A DNA stretch of 64,000 bases, taken from contig NZ_VOLR01000012.1 in NCBI RefSeq assembly GCF_007954355.1, positions 1 through 64,000 on the forward strand, given 5' to 3'. A program made the position numbers and the translations under genes. Numbering within the stretch: the stretch's first letter is position 1; each line of letters starts with the position of its first letter. This DNA is from Colwellia hornerae (GTDB taxonomy: Bacteria; Pseudomonadota; Gammaproteobacteria; Enterobacterales; Alteromonadaceae). The notes beneath the pieces were generated by a model. The model saw only the letters and a list, made by a program, of their open reading frames with translations. It was not told the origin of the DNA and searched no databases. Positions 6,994-19,592 of this stretch are shown here, in pieces.

Positions 6994-9960
6994 ATGAAAA
7001 ATTCTAATTTAAAGCGTAGCTTTAAACAATCAGTTACTGCTGTTGCAGTAGCTATGTCATTGAGTGCAGCAATGCCTGCAATGGCAAATAACACAACAGG
7101 TTATATTACCGGTAGTTCTATTAGCCAAAGCGGTCAGGTTCTTGGTTCAGTTACAATTAAAATTGTTAACAAAGATACTGGTTTAACTCGCTCTGTTGTT
7201 TCTGATAGCGAAGGTTCTTTCCGCTTCCCGCTTCTTCCTCCTGGAATGTATGACATTACAGCAATGAAAGATGGCTTCCAAATAACAGCTCAAAAAGATG
7301 TTAAAGTTGGTATGGGCGGTAAAGTTAGCCTTAACATGACTCTAGCTTCTGATGATATCGAGCGCATTGAAGTTACTGGTTCAGCTATTGCTATGGTTGA
7401 TATCACAAGTTCAAGTACAGGTATCGTTGTTGATACATTAACTCTTGATAGAGTACCTGTTGCACGTGATTTCACTGGTGTTGCTTTATTAGCACCGGGT
7501 ACAACTAAAGGTGATTCTGCTTTTGGTAACAACCCATCTATTGGTGGTGCATCTGTAGCTGAAAATGCTTACTACGTGAATGGTCTTAACATTACTAACT
7601 TCCGTACGGGTGTTGGTTCAAGTCAACCACCATTTGAAATGTATGATACATTTGAAGTTAAAACTGGTGGTTACTCGGCTGAATTTGGTCGTGCTACTGG
7701 TGGTGTAATTAACGCCAAAACTAAAAGTGGTTCAAACGAATTTAAAGCTGGCGTAAATGTTTATTACGAACCAGATGCTTTAAGAGAAGATAAGCAATCA
7801 CAAAAACGTGATGATGGTACTTATCGTATAGATAACACTGGCGATGAGAATGACTTCTACGAAGTTAACTTATGGGCAAGTGGCGCTATCATCGAAGATA
7901 CTCTTTTCTATTACGCATTGTACAGCCCGCGTAACAATGAGCAAGAATACAACGGTTCACAAGCTTCTACGCCTGATGGTATTAAGCAAAGTCTTTATAC
8001 TTCTAAAGATGATGATGCGTTTTGGGGTGCTAAAGTAGATTGGTATATTACTGAAAACAATATCCTTGAAATCTCAGCTTTCTCAGATAAAAGCAAAACA
8101 ACTACAGGTAGATCAGATTACACTGGTTCTACTGGACTAGCTCCAAAAGTAAGTTTTGATGATGCTGGTGGTCTTAACTACACAGCTAAATTAACTTCTA
8201 TCATCACTGATGATTTCTCAGTATCAGTTCAGTACGGTATCAATGAAACAGATCGTACAAGTGGTAGTGTTTTAGATGCTAACCCAGTAATTTACCGTAA
8301 CTTCACTAACACCGGAGCATTTGTTCCAGGTGGTGACTTCGCTAACTTTAGCATTGGTCAAGGTGATGATCAGCGTCAAGTAGTTCGTATCGATGCTGAT
8401 TGGTATTTAGGTGATCATGAAATACGTTTTGGTGTTGATAAAGAATCATTGACAGCAAACCAACAAACAGTTAACTCTGGTGGCGCATATTACTTATACG
8501 TAATCGGTGAAGATGATGAGTCTGTTAATTATGTTCGTCATCGTACATACAGCAGCGGTGGTTCTTTTGAATCAGAAAACTTTGCATACTACATTCAAGA
8601 TCAATGGCAAGCTACAGATGATCTAGTTATTAATGCTGGTATTCGTAACGATTCATTTGAAAACAAAAATGGTATTGGTGAATCTTTCATTAAGCTTGAA
8701 AACCAATGGGCATTACGTTTAGGCGCAGTATACGATGTTATGGGCGATGGCGAGTCTAAAATATGGGCAAGCTACGGTCGTTACTATCTTCCAATTGCTG
8801 CTAACACTAACATCCGTTTAGCCGGTGCTGAAACTTACATCCAAGATTACTACAACTACGATGGTATGAGCAGCGACGGATTAGAAATTCCTAACCTAAC
8901 TGGTGGTACTTACACTGGTCGTCCTCAAGATCTATACTCAAACGGTGATGTTCCAGAAGCTGGCGCAATCGTTGATTCAAGCATCGATCCTATGTATTCA
9001 GATGAATTCATTGCTGGTTACCAATTCCAGTTAAATGACGAATGGAGCATGGCAGTTCAAGGTACTTACCGTGAACTAGCAACAACTATTGAAGATGTTG
9101 CAATCGATTATGGTTTTAACGAATACGTTAATCGTGAATTTGGTTCAGCTTGTACTGAATGTACTGGTTTCCATTACTACGTGTTAACTAACCCAGGTAC
9201 AGACATTACTGTAACAACTGACCCTGATGGCGATGCTGGTCCTTTAGCCAATCAAGAATACACTATTCCTGCATCTGACTTAAACTACCCTGAAGCTATC
9301 CGTAAATACACTGCTGTTGACGTAACTGTTAACAAAGAGTGGGATGGTAAATGGATGTTAACAGGTACTTACACTTGGTCTCATAGCTGGGGTAACAACG
9401 AAGGTTTAGTACGTTCAGACAACGGTCAAGATGACGCTGGTTTGACAACTAACTTTGACCAACCTGGTTTATTAGATGGTGGTGATGGTAATTTACCAAA
9501 TGACCGTCGTCATTCAGTTAAAGTATTTGGTTCTTACCAAGTTACTGATGACTTGAATATTGGTGCAAACTTCTCATGGCAAGCAGGTAAGCCGAAGAGC
9601 GCATTCGGTATTCACCCAACTGATTTATTTGCTCAGGCATATGGTTCAGAGTCATTCTACAAAGGCGGTCAATTAGCTAAACGTGGTTCAGAAGGTACAA
9701 CAAATTCAATTTGGAACCTTGATTTAACAGCGAGCTACGACATTGAATTTGCTGACTTTGATTTAAATCTTCGTGCAGATGTTTTCAACGTATTTAACAA
9801 TGATACAGCATCTGAATTCGACGAGATTTATGATGATGAAGCTAGAACTGATTTCAATGAAGACGGTTCAGGTAACTACTTTGTTAGCCCAACTTACGGC
9901 CTAGCACAAAACTGGCAGTCTCCACGTTATGTTCGTTTAAGCGCTTCAATCCGCTTCTAA
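6994..9960 (+). CDS. Oar-like TonB-dependent outer-membrane receptor
   Basis: A 988-residue outer-membrane protein. The signal peptide runs to Ala31 (MPAMA). A carboxypeptidase-regulatory-like beta domain follows (about 34-115, GSVTIKIVNKDTGLTRSVVSD and a DGF turn). The plug domain follows (about 130-250, with AENAYYVNGLNITN and GGYSAEFGRATGGVINAKTKSG), then a long beta-barrel ending in an aromatic-terminated strand (RLSASIRF). This order is that of Oar-type receptors, which import large ligands such as peptides or glycans with TonB energy. The codons are strongly biased to GGT, CGT and AAC, suggesting high expression. The gene stands alone, with a terminator 29 bases after its stop. Confidence 0.88.
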   Translation: MKNSNLKRSFKQSVTAVAVAMSLSAAMPAMANNTTGYITGSSISQSGQVLGSVTIKIVNKDTGLTRSVVSDSEGSFRFPLLPPGMYDITAMKDGFQITAQKDVKVGMGGKVSLNMTLASDDIERIEVTGSAIAMVDITSSSTGIVVDTLTLDRVPVARDFTGVALLAPGTTKGDSAFGNNPSIGGASVAENAYYVNGLNITNFRTGVGSSQPPFEMYDTFEVKTGGYSAEFGRATGGVINAKTKSGSNEFKAGVNVYYEPDALREDKQSQKRDDGTYRIDNTGDENDFYEVNLWASGAIIEDTLFYYALYSPRNNEQEYNGSQASTPDGIKQSLYTSKDDDAFWGAKVDWYITENNILEISAFSDKSKTTTGRSDYTGSTGLAPKVSFDDAGGLNYTAKLTSIITDDFSVSVQYGINETDRTSGSVLDANPVIYRNFTNTGAFVPGGDFANFSIGQGDDQRQVVRIDADWYLGDHEIRFGVDKESLTANQQTVNSGGAYYLYVIGEDDESVNYVRHRTYSSGGSFESENFAYYIQDQWQATDDLVINAGIRNDSFENKNGIGESFIKLENQWALRLGAVYDVMGDGESKIWASYGRYYLPIAANTNIRLAGAETYIQDYYNYDGMSSDGLEIPNLTGGTYTGRPQDLYSNGDVPEAGAIVDSSIDPMYSDEFIAGYQFQLNDEWSMAVQGTYRELATTIEDVAIDYGFNEYVNREFGSACTECTGFHYYVLTNPGTDITVTTDPDGDAGPLANQEYTIPASDLNYPEAIRKYTAVDVTVNKEWDGKWMLTGTYTWSHSWGNNEGLVRSDNGQDDAGLTTNFDQPGLLDGGDGNLPNDRRHSVKVFGSYQVTDDLNIGANFSWQAGKPKSAFGIHPTDLFAQAYGSESFYKGGQLAKRGSEGTTNSIWNLDLTASYDIEFADFDLNLRADVFNVFNNDTASEFDEIYDDEARTDFNEDGSGNYFVSPTYGLAQNWQSPRYVRLSASIRF

Positions 9961-9988
9961 AAATTGTTTAAATAATATTTTAGTTGTT

Positions 9989-10017
9989 AAAAAACCCGCT
10001 ACCTAGCGGGTTTTTTT
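9989..10017 (+). terminator. Rho-independent terminator of the TonB receptor gene
   Basis: The arms AAAACCCGCT and AGCGGGTTTT flank a short loop and run into seven T residues. Confidence 0.9.
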
Positions 10018-10387
10018 ATGACCAATTTTTAAGAAGGGTCGCTTATTTTATCGTTACCATCACTAGCGCTTGATATTATTAACTGTTACAAACGGGTATT
10101 AAGCATTAGAAGATGCGATTTTAATCGGTTATCTATAACAATTTTAGCGGATGATTGCTAAACAGCTTCTACTCTTAATACACCGACAAGACTTTACATC
10201 TTAGCGATAGCTAGGATTAACTATAACGTTTGAACAATATTTATTAGGACAAAGGGGTAGCACTAGCTGTTTAAACAAAAAAGATTGCTATCAACTAAAC
10301 GTTTTCTTTAATGATTGATTGAGGATGTTTGTAACGAAAGGAGAATAAGGGATAAATACAGTGCAAAATGTTACTGTGGTAAAATTG

Positions 10388-10417
10388 TAGCGAACAGAAG
10401 TTTATTTCTGCTCGCTA
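10388..10417 (-). terminator. terminator of the DUF1338 gene
   Basis: Two 12-base arms with one mismatch (TAGCGAACAGAA and its partner at 10406-10417) enclose a six-base loop. On the minus strand the stem is followed closely by a TTTT run. It lies 35 bases beyond the stop codon. Confidence 0.55.
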
Positions 10418-10451
10418 TAATCTAGCCAGTTGATGACGAGTCGTTCAACAA

Positions 10452-11273
10452 CTATGCGGCTGCGTTGGTACTTTCGAATATTTTATCTGCAGAAGCAGCA
10501 ACAAAACCAGAGTATAACTCTCCAGATTCTAATGGATATCGCTTAGCAAATTCATAAAAACAACTGGGGATCTCTACTTCGCCATCTGAGAATTTAACAA
10601 GGGCTTTATCTGCCATGGTTGACGATTGCTCTAGTTTAACGATTGAGTCGCCTTTGATCTCGCCGCCAGTAGTGTTCAATAAAAACCCACCCGCTTTCAC
10701 GGCAGCATTTACATCTTCGACAGTATTAAAGTTATCTAAGTGATTGACACTAACAGTAAAGTGGTTTGCACGGTAACCCCAAGCAGCAACCCAAGCGGCA
10801 TATTCACTTTCTGCTAACAAGGTTTGATACTCTGCTTTGCTTACTTGCCAATGCGTACCAGAATACAAGAAACTACTGTCTGTAACCTTCACATCATCGA
10901 TAGCATTAACCATTTTTTCGATAATATTTTGAACGTCAACAGAAAATTCTTTGACGCGTAATTCACTGATAAAAACTTTTGGCAAGCTAGCATCACTGTG
11001 TTCAAAATGTTTTGCATTGAGTTTTTTACTTGAAAAGTCATATTCACCCGAATATTTATAACCTAAGCTTATTAAAATAGCTGCTAGCTTATCTAAATTT
11101 ACCTTAGCGCTATCAAAAGTGCGATAAGCAACATGGTCATTAATTAAATCGCTTCCCGAGCTTAGTAAATCATGAATTTTATGGGCTGAAGGGGTAACTT
11201 CAACATAGTTCTGCCAAATGTTAGCAAACAAGTCAGTAACTTGCTGGTGTTGAATTGAGTTAATATTTGTCAT
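10452..11273 (-). CDS. DUF1338 family Fe(II)-dependent dioxygenase/decarboxylase-like protein
   Basis: A 273-residue DUF1338 protein, recognised by the N-terminal DHVAYRTF with His47, the GYKYSGEYDFSSKKLNAKHFEH segment and the NHFTVSVNHL segment. The characterised DUF1338 enzyme HglS converts 2-oxoadipate to 2-hydroxyglutarate with Fe(II) in lysine catabolism. This protein is shorter than HglS and its substrate is not known. It lies downstream of astD on the same strand (198-base gap with a terminator between), suggesting a link to arginine or lysine breakdown through a 2-oxo acid. That link is inferred from position only. Confidence 0.75.
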   Translation of the reverse strand: MTNINSIQHQQVTDLFANIWQNYVEVTPSAHKIHDLLSSGSDLINDHVAYRTFDSAKVNLDKLAAILISLGYKYSGEYDFSSKKLNAKHFEHSDASLPKVFISELRVKEFSVDVQNIIEKMVNAIDDVKVTDSSFLYSGTHWQVSKAEYQTLLAESEYAAWVAAWGYRANHFTVSVNHLDNFNTVEDVNAAVKAGGFLLNTTGGEIKGDSIVKLEQSSTMADKALVKFSDGEVEIPSCFYEFAKRYPLESGELYSGFVAASADKIFESTNAAA

Positions 11274-11408
11274 ATAAATATCCTTAGTAGGTAAAATTGG
11301 TTACTAATGAATAGTTAAAGAAAGGCGTTCATTTCCAAAGGATAAATGTGAATGCGAGTAACTGCTAACTATTCAAGGTGAATCGTTAGATTTGATCTAT
11401 ATTCTTAA

Positions 11409-11434
11409 AAAAGCTGGGACGAAGCCCAGCTTTT
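11409..11434 (-). terminator. terminator of astD
   Basis: Perfect 10-base arms AAAAGCTGGG and CCCAGCTTTT around a six-base loop, 38 bases beyond the astD stop. The T-rich arm works in either direction. Confidence 0.75.
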
Positions 11435-11471
11435 ATTGTTAGCTTATTAGCGTACATTACTATAAACGTGC

Positions 11472-12986
<1,515 letters not shown>

Positions 12987-13059
12987 TCACCTGATGAACT
13001 CATTATTACTTCACTGTGCTGAGCTAAAAAAATCATCACTCAGACAATCAAAGTGTACT

Positions 13060-14076
13060 TTAATTGCGAACTAAGCGTACAAAATCACCTTCATTTACAT
13101 GCAGTGCTTTAGCGATATCGTCTGACATCAATACCTGTTCTGCTGTTGCTCTTAGCGATACTTTTGCTTGAACAGCTCTAAAACCAGCAACTTTCGTGTT
13201 ACAGATGATAAAATTAGCCTTATCATCTGTCTCACCAATTATGACTTGGTATTTGCCACTATTACGTATAGTTTTAACTTTAGCTGTTTGTGCTTCAACG
13301 GTGGGCCCACCATCAAAAATATCGACGTAACCTCGGCGAGCAAAACCTTCTGCTTCTAATAATCGCAAAGCAGGTAATGTTTTAGGATGAACTTCGTTAA
13401 TTACTTTTTGTGCATCTTTGCTAAGCAAGCTCACATAGATAGGGTGCTTTGGCATTAACTCTGCGATAAAGACTTTTTTACCTATACCTGTTAAGTAATC
13501 GGCCGTTGGAAAGTCCATCGAAAAGAAATGTTCTTCTAACCAATTCCAAAAAGGAGAGCGACCTTCTTCATCAGAGATACCACGCATTTCAGCGATAACG
13601 GTTTCTGCAAAGCGCTCGTGATGTTCAGCCATAAACAAGAAGCGACAACGAGATAAAAAACGGCCATTTTTATTTTTTCTGTGGCTTTCACCCAAAAATA
13701 AAGTACAAATTTCTGATGCACCTGTGTAGTCGTTACACAGTGACAATGTTTCTACGGTATTATAAATGCCTAACTCACGAGAGTTATGAACGACTTTACC
13801 TAAATGATAATGGTAGAAAGCATCCTCTAAACCTACAGCAGCTTCAATGCCACTGGTACCAACAACCTGACCAGTCTCAGTATCTTCCATTACAAACAGG
13901 TAACCTTCGCTAGATGGGTGCGACACATCTTTAGTGAAAGAATACTCAGAATGAGCGATACGTTGCTTTAATAAGCCTTCATTGACAGGCAGTGATGTAA
14001 AACCGTGTCCTGATTCTATCGCAATACGATGTAAAGAGTCATAATCGCTTGCTTGAATAGGGCGTATAATAATCAT
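13060..14076 (-). CDS. astA: arginine N-succinyltransferase
   Basis: A 338-residue protein with the AstA pattern: IIRPIQASDYDSLHRIAIESGHGFTSLP at the start, GTSGIEAAVGLEDAFYHYH near 75-93, CTLFLGESHRKNKNGRFLSR in the middle and DIFDGGPTVEAQT late. It moves a succinyl group from succinyl-CoA to arginine, the first step of the pathway. The fold is GNAT-like. It sits between astC and astD on the same strand. Confidence 0.92.
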   Translation of the reverse strand: MIIIRPIQASDYDSLHRIAIESGHGFTSLPVNEGLLKQRIAHSEYSFTKDVSHPSSEGYLFVMEDTETGQVVGTSGIEAAVGLEDAFYHYHLGKVVHNSRELGIYNTVETLSLCNDYTGASEICTLFLGESHRKNKNGRFLSRCRFLFMAEHHERFAETVIAEMRGISDEEGRSPFWNWLEEHFFSMDFPTADYLTGIGKKVFIAELMPKHPIYVSLLSKDAQKVINEVHPKTLPALRLLEAEGFARRGYVDIFDGGPTVEAQTAKVKTIRNSGKYQVIIGETDDKANFIICNTKVAGFRAVQAKVSLRATAEQVLMSDDIAKALHVNEGDFVRLVRN

Positions 14077-14180
14077 AGAAAGATCTCATTTTTTACAAAG
14101 AAAATGAAATTGTAGCTATTTTAGTAAAATAACCACAATTTCAACGGTGTAATTGTTTTATTAACTTAATTTAACAATGA

Positions 14181-15729
<1,549 letters not shown>

Positions 15730-16875
15730 TTATTTAAAATTTAATTTTATGTGATCAATGTCACTTTTCTTTAATAAACTGATCTCTTGAGTGGTAATTC
15801 GTACTGACGTTAACAGCAACTTAGCTTCGTCATTGCTGATTAACTCATCTTTAGCTAAGCTTCTAAAGGCCACATAAGCTTTTGCTTTGGTGACTATTTG
15901 TGCTAACGGGCACATTTTGTCTAATGTTTCTGTGTAGGCAAGATCAAAGATAGCTTCGGTAATTCGCAACCGGTCTAGGCGCATTAATTCCACTAAATCT
16001 GCTGATATTTTGCTACTGCGTGTTATGAGCTGTTCGAGTAATAAATCTGGCGAAGCATCGAAGTTGACTAAAGTGTCATGGAGTCGCTTATCTTTATTGT
16101 CGTAGGCCGCTTTTAATTCTGCGGTGTGTAATTCACTATAAGTGGTTAAAAAGCATCGAGACACAGCAATTAGACCTAGATTACTGAACATTCCAGCAGC
16201 AAAAGCTGCAAATTCATCCATGCCCGCTTCTTTCGCTAATACCGATGAAGACATCGCAATAGCTAAACTGTTATTCCACAGTTTTCTTTTCATTAAAGGA
16301 TAAGGAGCCGTGCTATTGGGCAACCAATGTTTAAGCATAAAGGTTGGCATGACTAACTTTAAATTGTCTAAGCCAATATAGCTTAACGCTAAGCTTGGGT
16401 CAGTTACCTGTACATCAGCACGTTTACGATACTGAGGTTTGTTAACCAAATTGATCAGCTCATTCGCTAACCAAGGTAATGATTTTGCTAAAGGAATTAT
16501 ACGTTTGATTGAAGCTGCCCTGACGGACAGTATTTCCATAATATCGGGTGCGGCATCTTCAATTTTTAATATCTTGTTGTAGAGATTTTCTTTGTTATCA
16601 AATTTTTTGTTTACGGCAGTCGTTACATGGGCAAAGAATTTAGCCATGACCTGGTCAGTAAAAAAGTTTTCGCCGTGAGCCTGAATTATTTTATTTTTTT
16701 TTGCTTCTTCTTCAACAGCAAGTAATTCCCTGCGTTGATTAGATTGTTCACTATTTTGATGGCTAGCGTCAGTGACCTTACCACTTTGCTGATCAGCAAA
16801 GCCTTTACTGATCATTAAGCTCATTGCTCTTTTGTATATTAGCGCGACTAAGTCGTTGTTTTCAAATATTTGCAT
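15730..16875 (-). CDS. HDOD-domain signalling protein
   Basis: A 381-residue cytoplasmic protein. A polar, lysine-rich N-terminal region (about 1-110) precedes an HDOD domain (about 110-330) shown by VTDPSLALSYIGLDNLKLV, the NNSLAIAMSSSVLAKEAG helix and FAAGMFSNLGLIAVSR. HDOD domains are degenerate HD folds found in signalling and motility regulators, usually without phosphodiesterase activity. The gene lies between pabA and astC on the same strand, but I see no pathway link. It is clearly more distant from the two HDOD proteins at 30.9 and 39.0 kb than those are from each other. Confidence 0.75.
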   Translation of the reverse strand: MQIFENNDLVALIYKRAMSLMISKGFADQQSGKVTDASHQNSEQSNQRRELLAVEEEAKKNKIIQAHGENFFTDQVMAKFFAHVTTAVNKKFDNKENLYNKILKIEDAAPDIMEILSVRAASIKRIIPLAKSLPWLANELINLVNKPQYRKRADVQVTDPSLALSYIGLDNLKLVMPTFMLKHWLPNSTAPYPLMKRKLWNNSLAIAMSSSVLAKEAGMDEFAAFAAGMFSNLGLIAVSRCFLTTYSELHTAELKAAYDNKDKRLHDTLVNFDASPDLLLEQLITRSSKISADLVELMRLDRLRITEAIFDLAYTETLDKMCPLAQIVTKAKAYVAFRSLAKDELISNDEAKLLLTSVRITTQEISLLKKSDIDHIKLNFK

Positions 16876-16981
16876 GAGCTAAAATAGTATTTCCAATAAA
16901 GTTGAAGTTAAATGTTATTTATCGGCGATATACTCAAAAGTATGAATGATAACAATTGCTTTACGCTAAATTTTTGTTGTT

Positions 16982-17566
16982 TTATGTGAAGTTAGTGAGA
17001 AAGTTCTTCAATAACATCATGCCTTGCTCGGTTAAAATCGATTCAGGATGAAATTGTACACCTGCAATAGGCAATGTTTTATGAGTTAAAGCCATAATCT
17101 CATTGTTTTCACCGTTTTCATCAGTGCTCCAGGCCGTGACTTCGAGGCAATCAGGTAACGTGTCTTTATTAACAATTAATGAATGATAGCGAGTCACTGT
17201 TAATGGGTTATTTAATTGATGGAATAAGCCACTTTCGTTATGCTTTATTTTGCTTGTTTTTCCGTGCATCACGCTAAGTGCCTTTTCAATACTTGCACCA
17301 AAGTGTTGTGCAATACATTGGTGACCTAAACAAACACCGAGGATCGGCACTTTACCAGCAAAATGTTTAACGATCTCTAATGACAATCCCGCTTCATTTG
17401 GAGAGCATGGCCCTGGAGAAATAACAATATACTGAGGTGATAGTACCCTAATTTCAGCTAAAGTTATTTGGTCATTTCGCGCAACCACGACCTCTTGCCC
17501 TAATGCTTGGAAATAATGTACTAAATTAAAAGTAAAAGAGTCGTAATTGTCGAGCATTAATAACAA
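16982..17566 (-). CDS. pabA: aminodeoxychorismate/anthranilate synthase glutamine amidotransferase subunit
   Basis: A 194-residue class-I glutamine amidotransferase. The nucleophile Cys79 is in GVCLGHQ, and the His-Glu pair is in VQFHPES near the C-terminus. It starts [18 protein letters not shown], typical of PabA/TrpG. It supplies ammonia to PabB for 4-amino-4-deoxychorismate (folate) and may also serve TrpE. No trp genes lie nearby, and proximity to an argD/astC gene matches the usual pabA location, so pabA is preferred. Confidence 0.88.
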   Translation of the reverse strand: MLLMLDNYDSFTFNLVHYFQALGQEVVVARNDQITLAEIRVLSPQYIVISPGPCSPNEAGLSLEIVKHFAGKVPILGVCLGHQCIAQHFGASIEKALSVMHGKTSKIKHNESGLFHQLNNPLTVTRYHSLIVNKDTLPDCLEVTAWSTDENGENNEIMALTHKTLPIAGVQFHPESILTEQGMMLLKNFLTNFT

Positions 17567-17702
17567 AATAGTCCCTTGGGTAGGAAGATCATAAACGCGG
17601 CTATTCTAATCGCTCATCATAGACAATTCATTATATATTTCTACTTTGGTGCTTTGCTCTTGTTTTTGCTGGTTTTTTAATAGTATAGGACATCTTTTAC
17701 AT

Positions 17703-17733
17703 AAAAAAGGCTGATACTTACGTAACAGCCTTT
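17703..17733 (-). terminator. terminator of the porin gene
   Basis: Arms AAAGGCTG (17706-17713) and CAGCCTTT (17726-17733); on the minus strand the stem runs into six T residues. It is 27 bases past the porin stop. Confidence 0.8.
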
Positions 17734-17759
17734 AAATCACGACATGTGAAGCTTAAGTT

Positions 17760-18995
17760 TTAGAACTTAGTCGCAACCTGTATCCATAGTTTGCTGGTAT
17801 CTGTACTCAATTGATCAGCACTGTAACGGGCAAATTTTACCAGTAAGTTGTAATTTTTCTTAAAAGTATATGCTGCAACAAGATCTAACTCTGTACCATA
17901 ATCTATAGTACCTTCATTTGACGCTAGGTCATGAAATGTTGCGGCTAACTTAACACCGGCCAATTTTGTTTTAACGGTAATATAAGTATCTTCAACACCA
18001 TTTTTCATGCCAGTGCTGCTGCCAGTGTTTAAGAATTTATCTGAAAAACCTTGGAATTTATGTAAGGTAGCAAAAGGTGTGCTAAATGCGGCTTTACCTT
18101 CATCGCTGCCTAAAACCTCTAAGCCCGCTAATAGCGTAAAATCACCTAAATCAGTCGCTATTTCAGCATTGTAGTAGTTAGCATCGTAACTTACGGCATT
18201 ATCGCCTGCGTCACTTTGTGTTGCCGCACTCAAGTTAACAGTTACAGCGCCAAATTTACCGTGGTAAAGTGCCCCGTAAGTGCTTGAAGACATTGCATGT
18301 GCGATATCAAAATCTAAGACGTAAGCAAATGCTGAAATTTTGTGTGCGCTATTAATTTTGTAGGCAGCATTCGCAAAATGGAAAGCACCTGAAAGGTCAT
18401 CACCTTTTTTGTCATCACCAAAAATACGGTTGGCATTATAGATATAGCTGTAATCAAGAGAAAGTGCATCGTTTGCAACATATTCAATACGGTAGCCGTC
18501 ATAGGTTTGTTCATTTTGACGCCAGCCGACCCCACCAATAAAACGCTGATTATTGTGTAAAATACGTTGACGACCAGCCGTTAATTTAACTTTGCCAGTA
18601 TTGTATTGTAGAAAAGCTTGGTTAACATCGGTTATTTCAGGGTCAGCAACAACCGCATCACTGCCAGAATAATCAAAGGTTAGGTCGTTATAATCATCAA
18701 CAAGCGCTGTTACGTTATCAACTTCAAGGCCTAACGACCAGTTTTTGTAATCGCCGGTTTGTAGCGTTATACGAGACTTTACTGTTAACGCGGTTGCGTC
18801 TTTATCTGCGGCGCCATTGACGCCGTCTTCATCAACTCCTTCATAGCGAGCGCGCAAGCTAATATTTACTTTGCTGTCTGCAAGTGCTTTTTTTATACCT
18901 GAATTGAATGCTGCATCGTCCGCCATTGCAAAAGGGGCAGAGATAATAGCGCTGGCAATTAAAGCGAGTGATAATTTTGTTTTAGTGAACGTCAT
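17760..18995 (-). CDS. alginate-export-type outer-membrane porin
   Basis: A 411-residue beta-barrel protein. A signal peptide ends at SAPFAMA (about residue 25). The mature part has NISLRARYEGVDEDG near the start, then alternating strands (KLTAGRQRILHNNQRFIGGVGWRQ is characteristic) and an aromatic C-terminus IQVATKF. The GRQ--L-N-R-IG-VGWRQNEQT--G motif is that of alginate-export-domain porins. The substrate is uncertain; many such porins have no link to alginate. It stands alone with its own terminator, behind a region with two FNR-type boxes. Confidence 0.75.
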   Translation of the reverse strand: MTFTKTKLSLALIASAIISAPFAMADDAAFNSGIKKALADSKVNISLRARYEGVDEDGVNGAADKDATALTVKSRITLQTGDYKNWSLGLEVDNVTALVDDYNDLTFDYSGSDAVVADPEITDVNQAFLQYNTGKVKLTAGRQRILHNNQRFIGGVGWRQNEQTYDGYRIEYVANDALSLDYSYIYNANRIFGDDKKGDDLSGAFHFANAAYKINSAHKISAFAYVLDFDIAHAMSSSTYGALYHGKFGAVTVNLSAATQSDAGDNAVSYDANYYNAEIATDLGDFTLLAGLEVLGSDEGKAAFSTPFATLHKFQGFSDKFLNTGSSTGMKNGVEDTYITVKTKLAGVKLAATFHDLASNEGTIDYGTELDLVAAYTFKKNYNLLVKFARYSADQLSTDTSKLWIQVATKF

Positions 18996-19104
18996 TATGT
19001 ATATCCTATATATTTTATGTATGTATTTTGTGGCTCAACACTCGCTATTGTGATCAGGTAAATCAGTAAAACTGAGTGGAGTAGTTAGTGTGGTTAAATT
19101 TTTT

Positions 19105-19122
19105 TTATTTCTTAAGAAATAA
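19105..19122. promoter_or_regulatory. 18-base perfect palindrome upstream of the porin
   Basis: TTATTTCTTAAGAAATAA reads the same on both strands and lies about 110 bases before the porin start codon, between the gene and the FNR-type boxes. It fits a dimeric regulator site; the protein is unknown. Confidence 0.4.
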
Positions 19123-19161
19123 TTGATGGGCTGATTTTGTCACTTTGCCAAAGTGCAAAGT

Positions 19162-19175
19162 TTGATTTATATCAA
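19162..19175. promoter_or_regulatory. FNR/EtrA-type box 1 upstream of the porin
   Basis: TTGATTTATATCAA matches the FNR consensus TTGAT-N4-ATCAA at all ten specified positions. It lies about 167 bases before the porin ATG and is abutted by a CTTTGC-N6-GCAAAG inverted repeat. It suggests control by oxygen through an FNR-family protein. Confidence 0.6.
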
Positions 19176-19211
19176 GTTGTTATTTTGTCTAATGCTACAG
19201 CTGTTTTATTG

Positions 19212-19225
19212 TTGATTTACATCAA
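19212..19225. promoter_or_regulatory. FNR/EtrA-type box 2 upstream of the porin
   Basis: TTGATTTACATCAA is a second exact match to TTGAT-N4-ATCAA, with its centre 50 bases from that of box 1. Two perfect copies this close are unlikely by chance. Confidence 0.6.
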
Positions 19226-19312
19226 ACATTGGCGTGATAGTGCTAGAGAAGAATGAAAAGTGGAATGATAAAAGGCTAGCAATATTGTGGGTGAAATATG
19301 TAGGGCGACTTC

Positions 19313-19453
19313 TTACGATTCAATCATCACGGAGCTAAAATAAAGCATGTTCATACAATATTAGTGACAAAAAAGGGTAGCAGCTAGCTGCAGATACACT
19401 GGCTCACTTGAGTTATTTTACGACTTAATCATCATGGTGCTTAGTAAAACATG
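19313..19453. repeat. pair of diverged direct repeats
   Basis: Units at 19313-19349 and 19418-19453 share TTACGA, AATCATCA, GG-GCT and AAA-CATG at matching positions, with about 29 of 36 bases identical, 105 bases apart. They may be an old duplication or paired binding sites. Confidence 0.3.
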
Positions 19454-19592
19454 GTGAGCCATAGATGTTTGGTTATGCAAAGTGCTAGTAGATAAAAATT
19501 ACGCAGCACAAACTATAGCTACTTTTAGTCACTTTGCGATGGATGTATTCAAGGTTTAGGTCGTCGTGTCTTTTAAATAAGATCGTTGCTGA

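Larger units (their letters stand above)
9961..10451. other. gene-free stretch after the TonB receptor
   Basis: 491 bases between convergent genes. The ends carry the receptor terminator (9989-10017) and a hairpin for the DUF1338 gene (10388-10417). The middle 370 bases show no gene I can support. Confidence 0.5.
18996..19592. other. gene-free control region upstream of the porin
   Basis: 597 bases with no gene. The half near the porin holds an 18-base palindrome (19105-19122), a CTTTGC-GCAAAG inverted repeat (19143-19160) and two FNR-type boxes. The half near ycbX holds a pair of diverged direct repeats (19313-19349, 19418-19453), a GCAGCTAGCTGC palindrome (19380-19391) and a TGGCTCAC/GTGAGCCA inverted repeat (19400-19461). 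Confidence 0.6.

Noticed and set aside
15750-15765. CRP-like site TGTGATCAATGTCACT
   Set aside because: It lies inside the last codons of the HDOD gene, far from the next start codon on either strand, and is explained by the Asp-Ile-Asp-His-Ile coding sequence.
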